Source: JAPOXR01 sp963662395 (GTDB lineage: Bacteria > Pseudomonadota > Alphaproteobacteria > Rhodobacterales > Rhodobacteraceae). Taken from it: 64,000 nt of DNA. Made by a program: the position numbers and the translations under genes. The notes below the pieces were generated by a model, which searched no databases, was not told the origin of the DNA, and worked only from the letters and a program-made list of their open reading frames with translations. This document shows positions 25,447 through 34,612 of this stretch, one piece after another (position 1 is the stretch's first letter; the number at the start of each line of letters is the position of its first letter). The DNA is taken from NCBI GenBank assembly GCA_963662395.1, contig OY759511.1, forward strand, positions 4,712,001-4,776,000. The letters are read 5' to 3'.

Positions 25447-27333
25447 ATGATTGAAACCCCGCTACTCGACAGCATAGAAATTCCCGCCGATTTGCGGAAA
25501 CTGAGGCCCTCCCGGCTCGGGCAGGTTGCCGATGAATTGCGGGCGGAGACCATCGACGCGGTGTCCGAGACCGGAGGTCACCTGGGCGCCGGGCTGGGGG
25601 TGGTCGAGCTGACCGTCGCCCTGCATTACCTGTTCGACACCCCTCGGGACCGGATCATCTGGGATGTCGGCCACCAGGTCTACCCGCACAAGATCCTGAC
25701 CGGCCGGCGCGACCGGATACGGACATTGCGGAAGGGAGGCGGGTTGTCCGGCTTCACCAAGCGCGCCGAAAGCGAATATGATCCGTTCGGTGCCGCCCAC
25801 GCCTCGACATCGGTGTCGGCGGCACTGGGATTCGCGGTTGCCCGCGACCTGCTGGATGGTGATCACAGGGTTGTTGCCGTGATTGGCGACGGGGCCATGA
25901 CCGGCGGCATGGCATTCGAGGCGCTCAACAATGCCGGTGCCATGAAAAACAACCTGATCGTCATCCTGAATGACAATGAGATGTCGATTGCGCCACCGGT
26001 CGGGGCACTGTCATCCTACTTGACCCGGCTGATTTCGTCGAAACCGTACCGGTCGCTCAGGGATATCGGATTCCAGCTTACCGGGAAGGTCTCGTCAACG
26101 ATGAGGAATTCGGCGCAGCGAGCCGAGACCGTGGTCCGCGGGTTGCTGCATGGCGGAACCCTGTTCGAGGAGCTTGGCCTCTTCTATGTCGGCCCCATCG
26201 ATGGCCATGATCTTGACCATTTGCTGCCGGTCCTGCGCAATGTCAGGGATGACGGGGCGGACGGGCCGGTGCTGGTCCACGTGGTGACGAGGAAGGGCAA
26301 GGGCTATCTGCCGGCCGAGCAATCCGATGACGCCTATCACGGTGTCGGCAAGTTCGACGTATCGACCGGCAAGCTCGAGAAGGGCGGAACCAACATACCG
26401 AGCTATACCAGTGTCTTTGCCAGCAGCCTCATCGAGGAGGCGCGCAAGGATAAGAGAATCGTCGCCATCACCGCCGCCATGCCTTCCGGCACCGGGATCG
26501 ACAAGTTTGCCAGGGAATTTCCGGCCCGGACCTTCGATGTCGGCCTGGCCGAACAGCATGCGGTCACCTTTGCGGCTGGCCTGGCCGCCGACGGGATGAA
26601 GCCATTCTGCGGAATCTACTCGACATTCCTGCAAAGGGCCTTCGACCAGATCGTCCATGACGTGGCGATCCAGGGCCTGCCAGTCAGGTTTGCTCTCGAC
26701 CGGGCTGGCTATGTCGGTGCCGACGGCCAGACGCATTGCGGGGCGTTCGACATTGCCTATATGGGCTGCATTCCCGGCATGATCCTCATGGCCGCCTCCG
26801 ACGAGGTCGAGCTGGTCCACATGGTGGCGACCGCGGTCGCCATTGACGACCGTCCTTGCGCGCTACGCTACCCGCGTGGCAGCGGTGTCGGCCTGGAATT
26901 GCCGGCCAGGCCGGAGATCCTGGAAATTGGCAAGGGCAGGGTGGTCCGCGAGGGGAGTGCCGTCGCACTGCTTTCATATGGTGCGCGGCTGCAGGATTGC
27001 CTGGCCGCGGCAGGGATGCTGGAAGATGACCGGGTATCGGTCACCGTTGCCGATGCAAGGTTTGCCAAGCCACTGGATGAAGAGCTGGTGCTGAGGCTGG
27101 CAAGGGAACACGCGGTGCTGATCACGGTAGAGGAAGGATCGATTGGCGGATTTGCAACACAGGTCATGAGCCTGCTGGCGGCGCAGGGCATTTTCGATGG
27201 CAGCCTGGTCTTCAGGCCGATGCACATGCCGGACGCATTTCTTGACCAGGACACGCCGCAAAACCAGGTCAGCCATGCCAGGCTGGATGCAGGCAGCATT
27301 GCCGCACAGGTGAAGGCAGTCATCGCCGGGTAG
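25447..27333 (+). CDS. dxs: 1-deoxy-D-xylulose-5-phosphate synthase
   Basis: A 628-residue thiamine diphosphate enzyme, first step of the MEP isoprenoid pathway, making DXP from pyruvate and glyceraldehyde 3-phosphate. GGHLGAGLGVVELTVALHY, IWDVGHQVYPHKILTGR, the TPP motif GDGAMTGGMAFEALNNAG, and DVGLAEQHAVTFAAGLA with the catalytic Glu are all present. The C-terminal transketolase domain includes LDRAGYVGADGQTHCGAFD. An in-frame GTG at 25420 would add nine residues; ATG 25447 is preferred by comparison with family N termini, though neither has a strong ribosome site. It is 45 bases after ispA, likely one operon. Confidence 0.95.
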   Translation: MIETPLLDSIEIPADLRKLRPSRLGQVADELRAETIDAVSETGGHLGAGLGVVELTVALHYLFDTPRDRIIWDVGHQVYPHKILTGRRDRIRTLRKGGGLSGFTKRAESEYDPFGAAHASTSVSAALGFAVARDLLDGDHRVVAVIGDGAMTGGMAFEALNNAGAMKNNLIVILNDNEMSIAPPVGALSSYLTRLISSKPYRSLRDIGFQLTGKVSSTMRNSAQRAETVVRGLLHGGTLFEELGLFYVGPIDGHDLDHLLPVLRNVRDDGADGPVLVHVVTRKGKGYLPAEQSDDAYHGVGKFDVSTGKLEKGGTNIPSYTSVFASSLIEEARKDKRIVAITAAMPSGTGIDKFAREFPARTFDVGLAEQHAVTFAAGLAADGMKPFCGIYSTFLQRAFDQIVHDVAIQGLPVRFALDRAGYVGADGQTHCGAFDIAYMGCIPGMILMAASDEVELVHMVATAVAIDDRPCALRYPRGSGVGLELPARPEILEIGKGRVVREGSAVALLSYGARLQDCLAAAGMLEDDRVSVTVADARFAKPLDEELVLRLAREHAVLITVEEGSIGGFATQVMSLLAAQGIFDGSLVFRPMHMPDAFLDQDTPQNQVSHARLDAGSIAAQVKAVIAG

Positions 27334-27410
27334 CAATGCCTCACTGAAGGGGTCCCGGACCGATCGTCCGCCGGGGAGAGGTCGTGGTCGGCGCCGAATA
27401 CCCCGCCCGG

Positions 27411-28376
27411 TCAGGCGCTCGGAGCACCCCGCCTGCCGAGTCTTGTCAGTTCCCGGGGCAGCTTGAAGGTAACGGATTCCCGGATCGAGCCAACCTCCTC
27501 GACCGTGGTGTCATACAGGTCGCCGAGTTTTGCAATCAGACCTTTCACCAGGAATTCCGGTGCCGAGGCTCCGGCGGTGATGCCGACCGTTTCGATATTG
27601 TCGAGCCAGTCAGGATCGAGCGCCTCGGCATCGGGAATGAGATAGCTTGGCACCCCGCAGGATTCGCTGACCTCGCGCAGCCGGCTTGAATTGGAGCTGA
27701 ATTCCGCTCCGATCACCAGCACCAGGTCGCATTTCTCGACCATGCCGCGAACGGCACCCTGGCGATTCTGGGTGGCGTAGCAGATATCCTGGGCCTTCGG
27801 CCCGCTGATTTGCGGGAAACGCCGTTTCAGTGCACGGACAATTTCACGTGTATCATCGACGCTCAGCGTCGTCTGGGTAACATAGGCGAGCTTGTCCGGA
27901 TCGGCCGGCTCGATGGATAACGCATCCTCGACGCTGGTCACCAGGATCACCTTTCCGGGAACCTGGCCCATTGTCCCTTCCACTTCCGGATGTCCGGCAT
28001 GTCCGACCAGAACAAGTTCCAGCCCCTCGCTCGCATATCTTCTGGCTTCGTGGTGAACCTTGACGACCAGCGGGCAGGTTGCATCAACGACCTGCAAATC
28101 ACGAAGGCCGGCGTCACCCTTCACCCGTCTCGACACCCCGTGGGCACTGAAAACCGTGATGGCTCCAACCGGAATATCGGCGACTTCCTTGACAAAGATC
28201 GCACCCTTCCTGCGCAAATCGTCGACGACGTGCCGATTATGGACGATTTCATGGCGAACATAGATCGGTGCGCCATATCTGGCCAGAGCCTGTTCGACGA
28301 TGTCAATCGCCCTGACCACGCCGGCACAGAACCCCCGCGGGCTTGCAAGAAGTATCTTCAATGGTCGTGGTGCCAA
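27411..28376 (-). CDS. ispH: 4-hydroxy-3-methylbut-2-enyl diphosphate reductase IspH
   Basis: A 321-residue iron-sulfur enzyme catalysing the last MEP-pathway step to IPP and DMAPP. The three cluster cysteines are Cys17 (SPRGFCAGVVRA), Cys101 (VDATCPLV) and Cys199 (DICYATQNRQ), and the active-site EIVHN and SAHGVS blocks are present. TTG at 28376 has GGAG eight bases upstream and gives normal length; a TTG 60 bases earlier is less likely. It is convergent with dxs, 77 bases apart, so this locus gathers three isoprenoid genes. Confidence 0.93.
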   Translation of the reverse strand: MAPRPLKILLASPRGFCAGVVRAIDIVEQALARYGAPIYVRHEIVHNRHVVDDLRRKGAIFVKEVADIPVGAITVFSAHGVSRRVKGDAGLRDLQVVDATCPLVVKVHHEARRYASEGLELVLVGHAGHPEVEGTMGQVPGKVILVTSVEDALSIEPADPDKLAYVTQTTLSVDDTREIVRALKRRFPQISGPKAQDICYATQNRQGAVRGMVEKCDLVLVIGAEFSSNSSRLREVSESCGVPSYLIPDAEALDPDWLDNIETVGITAGASAPEFLVKGLIAKLGDLYDTTVEEVGSIRESVTFKLPRELTRLGRRGAPSA

Positions 28377-28615
28377 TTTGTCGCTCCAGCCTTCCGGGGG
28401 AGTGCCAGACCCAAAGGAATTGCCGCAGCCCGGCAACGGCAGAATTGCATCGGCCCGATTTTAGGAGCAGGAGCGGTTGAAATCAACCATGCCTGAACGC
28501 CATTTTCCGGCCCCGGGGCCACGAGAACGGTCAGCGACACCCGAGACCGGTGCCAGCCAGCCATCGGCAGCAAGGCTGGATCAGGGCCGTTCAGACAGCC
28601 TGCGACGAGGCCGGA

Positions 28616-29467
28616 TTACAGCCGTTCAAGCAGCTTGCGGGCGTTTTCCTGCGTCTTCCGGTCAAACTCGGTTCTGGCGGGAAGCGAGAGAGAAACCTTG
28701 AGAAGCCGGGTGGCGTCAGCGAGGTAGCGGGCTCTGTCGAGTTCCAGCAACCCGCGTCCGTATTCATAGAGGACTGTGATCGATTCCGGATCCAGGCTGG
28801 CCGCCTCCCGGTAGTGCCGGAGTGCCATTTTCCTCGACGCGCCGAATGCGAGTGCCCCCAGAAAGCCGCCCTGTGAAACGATTTCCATGTGCCAGGTGGC
28901 CAGCAGCAACTCGATTGCAGGATTCCCCGGATCAATCCCGTGCGCATTGTCCAGAACCTCCTTGATCCTCGATCCGTATCCTTCATTTGCTGCTCTTCCA
29001 GGTCCGATCAGCTGCGCATACCGGCCCATCACCCTGGCAAACTGAACCAGGATATCCGGGTTGTCGCTCTCCATCTCCGCCGCCGTTTCCGCCAGTTCCA
29101 ACGCCTGCTCAAGCAGCACCCCGGCATCTGCCGGCGATGCGTTGAAATGGGCGTGGGCGGCCAGCGATCCGGCGGCCAGGGCGTAGCCTTCCGCGGTTTC
29201 CGATGCCCCGGAGATCCGGGCGGCGGCCAGGAAATCACCGGAATCATAGAGATCCTGTGCCCGCTGGACCGGATCGGCTCCATAAGGCCACGCGATCAGG
29301 AATGACAGGATGGCAAGAGGCAATACCTTCCGTCGGATGATGGCCGGAGAATTGCCGGCCAGCCCTCTCCAGCCGGAAGGCGGCTTCCTTGCCGGGCCGG
29401 GCAACCAACTGGCCGGATGCCGGAATCGAGGCACCAGACGGAAGGCGGGCGACATCAGGCCACGCAT
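28616..29467 (-). CDS. TPR-like repeat protein of envelope operon
   Basis: A 283-residue protein with a hydrophobic segment around residues 45-62 (VLPLAILSFLIAWPYGADP) that looks like a late-starting signal peptide or anchor. Helical repeats like tetratricopeptides follow (RAQDLYDSGDFLAAARIS, AAEMESDNPDILVQFARVMG, LDPESITVLYEYGRGLLEL). Its ATG overlaps the stop of the beta-barrel gene (TGATG), so the two are translationally coupled. A role in assembly of, or as a partner for, that outer membrane protein is inferred from position. I do not recognise a named family. Confidence 0.65.
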   Translation of the reverse strand: MRGLMSPAFRLVPRFRHPASWLPGPARKPPSGWRGLAGNSPAIIRRKVLPLAILSFLIAWPYGADPVQRAQDLYDSGDFLAAARISGASETAEGYALAAGSLAAHAHFNASPADAGVLLEQALELAETAAEMESDNPDILVQFARVMGRYAQLIGPGRAANEGYGSRIKEVLDNAHGIDPGNPAIELLLATWHMEIVSQGGFLGALAFGASRKMALRHYREAASLDPESITVLYEYGRGLLELDRARYLADATRLLKVSLSLPARTEFDRKTQENARKLLERL

Positions 29468-30792
29468 CAGAAGCTGTACCGGAAATTGATGCCGATGTAG
29501 CTGTCCTTGCGGATCGGATAGGTCAACACATCTTTCTCGTCCGAATCCAGGAAGGCAGACGCCTCGACATTCAGCGAGGTCGTATCGGAGATCCGCCGAT
29601 TGAACTCGAAATTCATCGTGCGGGTCTCATAGTCGAGATCATCGACGACCGCCAGCCGGATGTCGGTATCCTGCACATCGTTGAAATTGTAGCGGGCGGC
29701 CAGGAACAGGTCGTTTTGCAACGGGCTCGTTGATTTCTCCCGCCTGTCATCCTGGTTCAATTCCGCAAACAGCGTCAGATCGGCATCGGACCCGCCAACC
29801 GCATGGATGGTATGCTCCCCACCGACCACCCAGACATGGTGGGTGGTCGGGTCGGCACCCGGTGCCTCCCTCTCCTTTCGGGCGACGATCTCGGCCTTGC
29901 CGAGAAAGGCATCCATCGTCACCTGCATGTCGAGTCCGACCTGCCGGACCTGCTTGTAGTGCTGGGTAAATCGACCTTCGGCAGGAACCAGCAGGGGCTG
30001 CCGACCGGTCCCGTCAAACATGCTCAACCCGATATCCAGCGGGCCGACGCTGTTGCTGTACCTGGCGGCATAATCGACATGCCGCCGGCCGGAATTCGCC
30101 TCGTAGGTGATGCTGTCCCGGCGATTGTCGACCGGCGCCGGTCCCCGAAGCCGGCCCGAGACTCCGGGAAAGGTCGCCGGCCGGTGCCAGGGCAGGACGA
30201 ACAACTCCAGGATTCCCCAATCGGCACCAAGCGTGCCGTGAATCATGGGCTGTCCGAGTTTCTCCTGCCCGTCGGCGCTGTCGACCAGGTCTGGCGAATT
30301 GATGATGTTGACCGGGTTGTTCGACTCGGCCACGCCCCAGAAAACCTGGTCGATACCGGCCCGCAACTCCCACTCGGAATTTTCAAGGGTGTCAAACCAC
30401 AGGAAATACGCCTCCCTGACATCGACATGGGTTCGCTCCCGGTCGGAGCCATCGACCCGGAGATACGGGGTAAGGGTGAAACTGCCCGACTCGTCGCCCT
30501 CGACATACACGGTCGGCTTGAAGGTGAGGCTGGCGCTGTTCCGTTCCTGGCCGGGATGGATCGGCGTCTCCGAAAACAGCCTTCCCTCCAGCGTGGCGGT
30601 TCCCCATGTCTCGGTCGTGAATTGTCCGCCATCCTCGGTCTCGGCGGCAGAGCCCGAGGCGATCACGATCACGAGGCCGGCAAGCAGCCCGTTCCGTCGG
30701 AGCCTCCGGATGCGGCTCAGCGAATTCTTCTCAGGCCGGTCTTCGAGAATTCCTGATCCCTGAGGCCAGCCCTGAACGTGTAGTTGTTCCAC
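29467..30792 (-). CDS. Outer membrane beta-barrel protein, uncharacterised
   Basis: A protein of up to 441 residues. After a basic stretch (SRIRRLRRNG) comes a signal peptide core and an AxA-type site (ASGSAAETED). The rest shows alternating strand patterns and many aromatic residues typical of a barrel (LTPYLRVDGSDRERTHVDVR, AYFLWFDTLENSEWELRAG), ending in an aromatic-terminated strand GINFRYSF, the outer membrane insertion signal. The coordinates use a GTG that overlaps the LolA-like gene by 76 bases; the true start may be nearer 30720, where a CTG overlaps the upstream stop. The pairing with a LolA-like protein resembles RND-associated envelope operons. Confidence 0.65.
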   Translation of the reverse strand: MEQLHVQGWPQGSGILEDRPEKNSLSRIRRLRRNGLLAGLVIVIASGSAAETEDGGQFTTETWGTATLEGRLFSETPIHPGQERNSASLTFKPTVYVEGDESGSFTLTPYLRVDGSDRERTHVDVREAYFLWFDTLENSEWELRAGIDQVFWGVAESNNPVNIINSPDLVDSADGQEKLGQPMIHGTLGADWGILELFVLPWHRPATFPGVSGRLRGPAPVDNRRDSITYEANSGRRHVDYAARYSNSVGPLDIGLSMFDGTGRQPLLVPAEGRFTQHYKQVRQVGLDMQVTMDAFLGKAEIVARKEREAPGADPTTHHVWVVGGEHTIHAVGGSDADLTLFAELNQDDRREKSTSPLQNDLFLAARYNFNDVQDTDIRLAVVDDLDYETRTMNFEFNRRISDTTSLNVEASAFLDSDEKDVLTYPIRKDSYIGINFRYSF

Positions 30793-31583
30793 TGGAGTTC
30801 AGTGCTCTTTCCGGTGACGTGGTTGATCATGGTAGAAGCTGTCGGCCGCCAGAACTGGCCCGCATGCTTCTCGTAGCCGCTATGGGTCAGCGTCTTCAGG
30901 TGCGAGTTTTTCCTGTCGTAATATTCGATCCGATGGTTCCGATGCTCGCCGGTGTCATGCCAATACAGCATCCTGACGTATCCCGACCCCTTATCGGCAG
31001 GCACATATTCGGTCACGGTGCAGGTCAGCGAGCCACAGGCTTCGTTCCTGACATGGCTGTAGGTGAATTTTTCCAACCCGGCTTTGCTCAGATCCTCGTA
31101 GGCATACTCGCTGCCGAGGAACGAGCCGGATCGATTGGACGAACTGATCCGCTTGACCCGCTTCAGCGCCGGCAGGTAGAGCCATTGGTCATCCGGCTTG
31201 GTCCGGTGTCCGTGAATCAGCAGCGCAGTGCCCTTGACGTCTCGGGGGCTGTCGAAGACGAACAGCAGCTTGTCGCCATCACTCGCCACCTCGAGCGACT
31301 TGATCCGCAGGTTTCGCCGGTTTTCCTGGCCGGCCTTGTTGCGGAGGATCATGACCATGTCGGCAGTCAAGCTCTCGAAGCCCCGGTCCGCATCCAGGGC
31401 TGCATTGGCAATCTGTCGTCCCTTCTCGGCACTCGACTGCGCGGTTGCCAAATCCGCGTTGATCAGCAGGGTCACGAAGGCCGCAGCAAGAAAGGATCGG
31501 CTCAGCAGCCGTCTCCGCCCGGGCGATGCCGCCCCCGATTCGAGACCTCGAGGCAGGCGCAGCTGCAGCAGCAATTCTGTCAT
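30717..31583 (-). CDS. LolA-like outer membrane lipoprotein-sorting family protein
   Basis: A 288-residue exported protein with a signal peptide (SFLAAAFVTLLINADLATAQ). Its body matches the family of predicted periplasmic outer membrane lipoprotein-sorting proteins: GRQIANAALDADRGFESLTA, then VFDSPRDVKGTALLIHGHR, DQWLYLPALKRVKRISSSNR and SGSFLGSEYAYEDL. These usually accompany RND-family membrane exporters; none is seen here. The ATG has GGAG eight bases upstream. It heads a three-gene operon and has a 17-base palindrome 29 bases before its start. Confidence 0.8.
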   Translation of the reverse strand: MTELLLQLRLPRGLESGAASPGRRRLLSRSFLAAAFVTLLINADLATAQSSAEKGRQIANAALDADRGFESLTADMVMILRNKAGQENRRNLRIKSLEVASDGDKLLFVFDSPRDVKGTALLIHGHRTKPDDQWLYLPALKRVKRISSSNRSGSFLGSEYAYEDLSKAGLEKFTYSHVRNEACGSLTCTVTEYVPADKGSGYVRMLYWHDTGEHRNHRIEYYDRKNSHLKTLTHSGYEKHAGQFWRPTASTMINHVTGKSTELQWNNYTFRAGLRDQEFSKTGLRRIR

Positions 31584-31909
31584 CCGTGAACTCCGGTATC
31601 ATGCAGTAGGGCAGCCTACACTAGGCTGAAATCGGCCTCGATGTCCATACGGCCGCCAACCTGTCCCAAGCTGAAAGTCTCTCATGCGACCCGCCTGTCA
31701 CAGATGGCGGCTCCGGCCGGCCAGCATTTCCGCCGCATGCCGGCTCGGTCGGCAAGCTCGGGGCGACGGTTTCATTGTCGCCACGCATGGGCGTGCAATC
31801 CGGGTCAATCCTCGGGCCGTCTTGACGCTTGCGGTTCGGCCGCGAGGCTGGTCTGCCGTCTGAATCGCACATGGCGCGTACGGCCTGGCCTGAATTTGGC
31901 AGTGAATTG
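31584..31909. promoter_or_regulatory. Intergenic region upstream of the envelope operon
   Basis: About 325 bases between the regulator gene and the envelope operon, both read leftward. The only structure I can support is the perfect palindrome at 31612-31628, listed separately. A minus-strand open frame here lacks any protein-like composition and is not called. Confidence 0.35.
31612..31628. promoter_or_regulatory. 17-base palindrome before the LolA-like gene
   Basis: CAGCCTA-CAC-TAGGCTG has two perfect seven-base arms and lies 29-45 bases upstream of the LolA-like start codon. The location suits a repressor operator, or a stem in the mRNA leader. Confidence 0.4.
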
Positions 31910-32902
31910 TCATGGTCGGGCCTGGCCATCATCGGTGGCGCTGCGCTCCCGCGATCCCTGCAGGCGTTCTGCCGTGAACTTGTCCGTGATCAGGACATCA
32001 ACGGCACCGGTCATCAGCGCACCACGGATCGCTTCCGTCTTGGATCGTCCGCCAGCGAGGGCAATCACCCGATCGATCCCGGCCAGTTCCTCCAGGGGCA
32101 TGCCAATGACGCGATCATCCAGCGGTGTCTTGACCGGCCGGCCGTCCCTGTCGAAAAATCTCAGGCTGATATCCCCAACGCCGCCGGCCTCTGCCACTTC
32201 AGCCAACTCACTCTCGGAAAAGACGTTTCCACTGCGCGCCAGCATGCCGGACGGCTCGACGGCGCCAATTCCGACGATCGCCAGCGTGACCTTGCCGAAC
32301 AGGTCGGTGGTCTCGCGAATATACGGGTCACTCAACAGGACCAGCTTGGCCTCTCGTGACTGGGTGACCCCGGGGGCACTGAGCAATCGCGGCTCGCCAC
32401 CGGTCAATCGCGCCAGCCTCGTCGTCAACTGGGTGGCATGGGTCTGCACGGCCGGGTTGCCCATGCCGCCAAGCGTCTGGACCACGTACCTGGCCTTGCC
32501 CGATCTCATCGGATGAACATTGTCGACCATCTTGAGGATGGTCTCGCTCCAGCTCGAGACCCCAACGACTTCGTCATTTTGCAATGTTGCCTCGAAGTAA
32601 TGGGCTGCTGCCTCTCCGATCCGAGCCATGATGGCGCCATCGCGGTCTTCACTGCACTCGACAACAATGGCTTCCGCCAGGTTGAATCTCTCCCTGAGGC
32701 CGGCCTCGAGTTCGGCGTATATTCCGGATGGCGACACGATCGTGGTTCGCACGATCCCTTCGACCTGGGCCCGTTTCAACATCCGGGAAACGGTAGTCTG
32801 GGAGACGCGCAGATGCCTGGCGATGACCGCCTGGCGCTCGCCCTCGACATGGTACATCTGGGCAACCCGCGCAATCAGCCTGAGTTCGTTGGTCCGGGTC
32901 AA
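31910..32902 (-). CDS. SorC/DeoR-type sugar-sensing transcriptional regulator
   Basis: A 330-residue regulator. The N-terminal helix-turn-helix reads VAQMYHVEGERQAVIARHLR then VSQTTVSRMLKRA. The C-terminal sugar-phosphate-binding domain has VGVSSWSETILKMVDNV, VQTLGGMGNP and LAIVGIGAVEPSGML, ending with the effector-loop region VIALAGGRSKTEAIRGAL. SorC proteins bind a phosphorylated sugar and control the adjacent catabolic operon. It is the last gene of the leftward arm (transketolase, kinase, regulator), so it probably controls the divergent promoter at 36.4-36.6 kb, where an inverted pair of AT-rich sites is seen. Confidence 0.88.
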   Translation of the reverse strand: MTRTNELRLIARVAQMYHVEGERQAVIARHLRVSQTTVSRMLKRAQVEGIVRTTIVSPSGIYAELEAGLRERFNLAEAIVVECSEDRDGAIMARIGEAAAHYFEATLQNDEVVGVSSWSETILKMVDNVHPMRSGKARYVVQTLGGMGNPAVQTHATQLTTRLARLTGGEPRLLSAPGVTQSREAKLVLLSDPYIRETTDLFGKVTLAIVGIGAVEPSGMLARSGNVFSESELAEVAEAGGVGDISLRFFDRDGRPVKTPLDDRVIGMPLEELAGIDRVIALAGGRSKTEAIRGALMTGAVDVLITDKFTAERLQGSRERSATDDGQARP

Positions 32903-33099
32903 TGTCGGCTCCGTGGGAATTGTGGCCGGATCACGTCCCCGGCCCGATTGACGGCCTTGCCAGGCCTCGCGCCCCGGCAGGCAGGCACCTCCTCCGTGTG
33001 GGCCCCGGACGCCCTGCCGGGACGACCGGGCGCAGCGAGGCCTGCTGTACCTCCGCCATGTCCATCGTCAGACAATCACACCTCCATCAGGGAATCCGA

Positions 33100-34611
33100 T
33101 CATGCGTTCTGGCGCTCTTCGCTTCGTTGGTATTCGGTCCGGGCGCCATGCATCGAGCGGTCGATGGCCCGGTGCCAGCTGGAGCGGACAGCATTCCGGG
33201 ACTTCTCATCGAGGTTCGGCTCCAGCTTCCTGCCGCCTCGTTCCAGCCCGGCAATGGCATCAAGGTCTTGCCAGAAACCGACCTCGAGTCCGGCCAGACA
33301 CGCCGCTCCAATGGCTGAGGCCTCGGTGCTATCCCGGGTTGTCACCGGATGGTCGAGATAGTTCGCCAGGGTCCCGGTCACGAATGCGTTCCGACTCGGC
33401 CCACCATCCACGGAGAGCACGCCAAGTCCTGTCGGAGTGTTGGCCTTGATGATGTCAAGGACATCGCAGACCTGCAGGGCCATGCTGAGGATGGCGGCAT
33501 GGGCAATATGGGCCGGGCCGGAACCGAAAGTCAGGCCGTCGATCAGCCCTCTCGCATCGGCATTCCAATGTGGCGAGCCGAGACCGACATGGGCCGGCAC
33601 CAGGTTGATGCCAGCTGCATTGTCGACCGACCGGGCGAGTTCGATCAGGGACTCGACGCTCTCCAGGCCCAGAAGTTCGGCCGTCCACGGCAGAATCGAG
33701 GCACTGACAAGGATGTTGCCCTCGAATGCAAATGTCGGTCTGCCCCCGATCATCCAGGCGATTGTTGTCGTGATGCCCCGGGGCGGGTGGATGAAATCCC
33801 GGATGGTGGTCATGATCGACGAGCCCGTGCCCAGGGTCACCTTGCCGTCGCCGGGCCCGAAAGTGCCGTGGCCGAACAGCGCTCCATGGGAGTCGCCGAT
33901 GGCGGCCGCGATCGGTATGCCGTCGGGCAGGCAGGCCACGCCACCGGTCTTGCCGAAGATGCCGGAACTGTCGCACACTGATGGCAGGAATGCGGGGTCG
34001 ACGCCGAAGAGGTCGCAGAGCCGCGGATCCCACCACCCGGATCCGATGTTGTAGAGCCCCGTCCGGGCGGCGTTGGATGCGTCAGTGGCATGGGCCGCTC
34101 CGCCGGTGAGCTTCCAGATCAGCCAGGAATCAACGGTGCCGATGCAGATATTGCCGGTCACCTCGCCTTGGCAGTGATTGTTCAGCAGCCAGTTGATCTT
34201 GGTTGACGGAAACAGCGGGTCAATCGGCAGCCCCGTGGCTGCAATGACCTCGTCCTCGAACCCTGCCTCCCGCAATTCGTCGCAGGCGGGCGCGGTGCGG
34301 CGGCACTGCCAGGTGATAACCGGACCGAGCGGCTCGCCGGTCTTGCGGCTCCAGGCGAGCACCGATTCCCGCTGGTTTGCAATGCCGATCGCCCGGATTT
34401 CGATATCGGGATGATCGCTCCGGCAACCAGCGATGGCGGCAATGGTGCTTGACCAGATCTGCTCGGCATCCTGTTCAACCCAGCCCGACAGTGGATGACG
34501 AGTGTCTATGGGGCAGGAGCCACGCGCCAGGATCGCACCATTCCCGGACACCAGGACAGCCTTGGAATTCGTCGTGCCTTCATCAATGGCGAGGATTGCC
34601 TGGCGGGCCAT
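33100..34611 (-). CDS. FGGY-family carbohydrate kinase
   Basis: A 503-residue sugar kinase with an N-terminal phosphate loop (AILAIDEGTTNSKAVLVSGN), IGIANQRESVLAWSR, the adenosine-binding loop VTLGTGSSIMTTIRDF, and the C-terminal FGGY signature VLSVDGGPSRNAFVTGTLAN. It resembles glycerol kinase but the genes around it point to a ketose or polyol-derived sugar. The ATG lies one base after the stop of the transketolase C subunit (TGACATG), so the set is one operon. Substrate is unknown; an apulose- or pentulose-type kinase is a reasonable guess from the adjacent split transketolase. Confidence 0.88.
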   Translation of the reverse strand: MARQAILAIDEGTTNSKAVLVSGNGAILARGSCPIDTRHPLSGWVEQDAEQIWSSTIAAIAGCRSDHPDIEIRAIGIANQRESVLAWSRKTGEPLGPVITWQCRRTAPACDELREAGFEDEVIAATGLPIDPLFPSTKINWLLNNHCQGEVTGNICIGTVDSWLIWKLTGGAAHATDASNAARTGLYNIGSGWWDPRLCDLFGVDPAFLPSVCDSSGIFGKTGGVACLPDGIPIAAAIGDSHGALFGHGTFGPGDGKVTLGTGSSIMTTIRDFIHPPRGITTTIAWMIGGRPTFAFEGNILVSASILPWTAELLGLESVESLIELARSVDNAAGINLVPAHVGLGSPHWNADARGLIDGLTFGSGPAHIAHAAILSMALQVCDVLDIIKANTPTGLGVLSVDGGPSRNAFVTGTLANYLDHPVTTRDSTEASAIGAACLAGLEVGFWQDLDAIAGLERGGRKLEPNLDEKSRNAVRSSWHRAIDRSMHGARTEYQRSEERQNA

Positions 34612-34612
34612 G

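Noticed and set aside
31621..31932. Minus-strand open frame of 103 codons before the envelope operon
   Set aside because: It overlaps the end of the regulator gene, has low-complexity Arg/Pro/Ser-rich content and no ribosome site; treated as noncoding.
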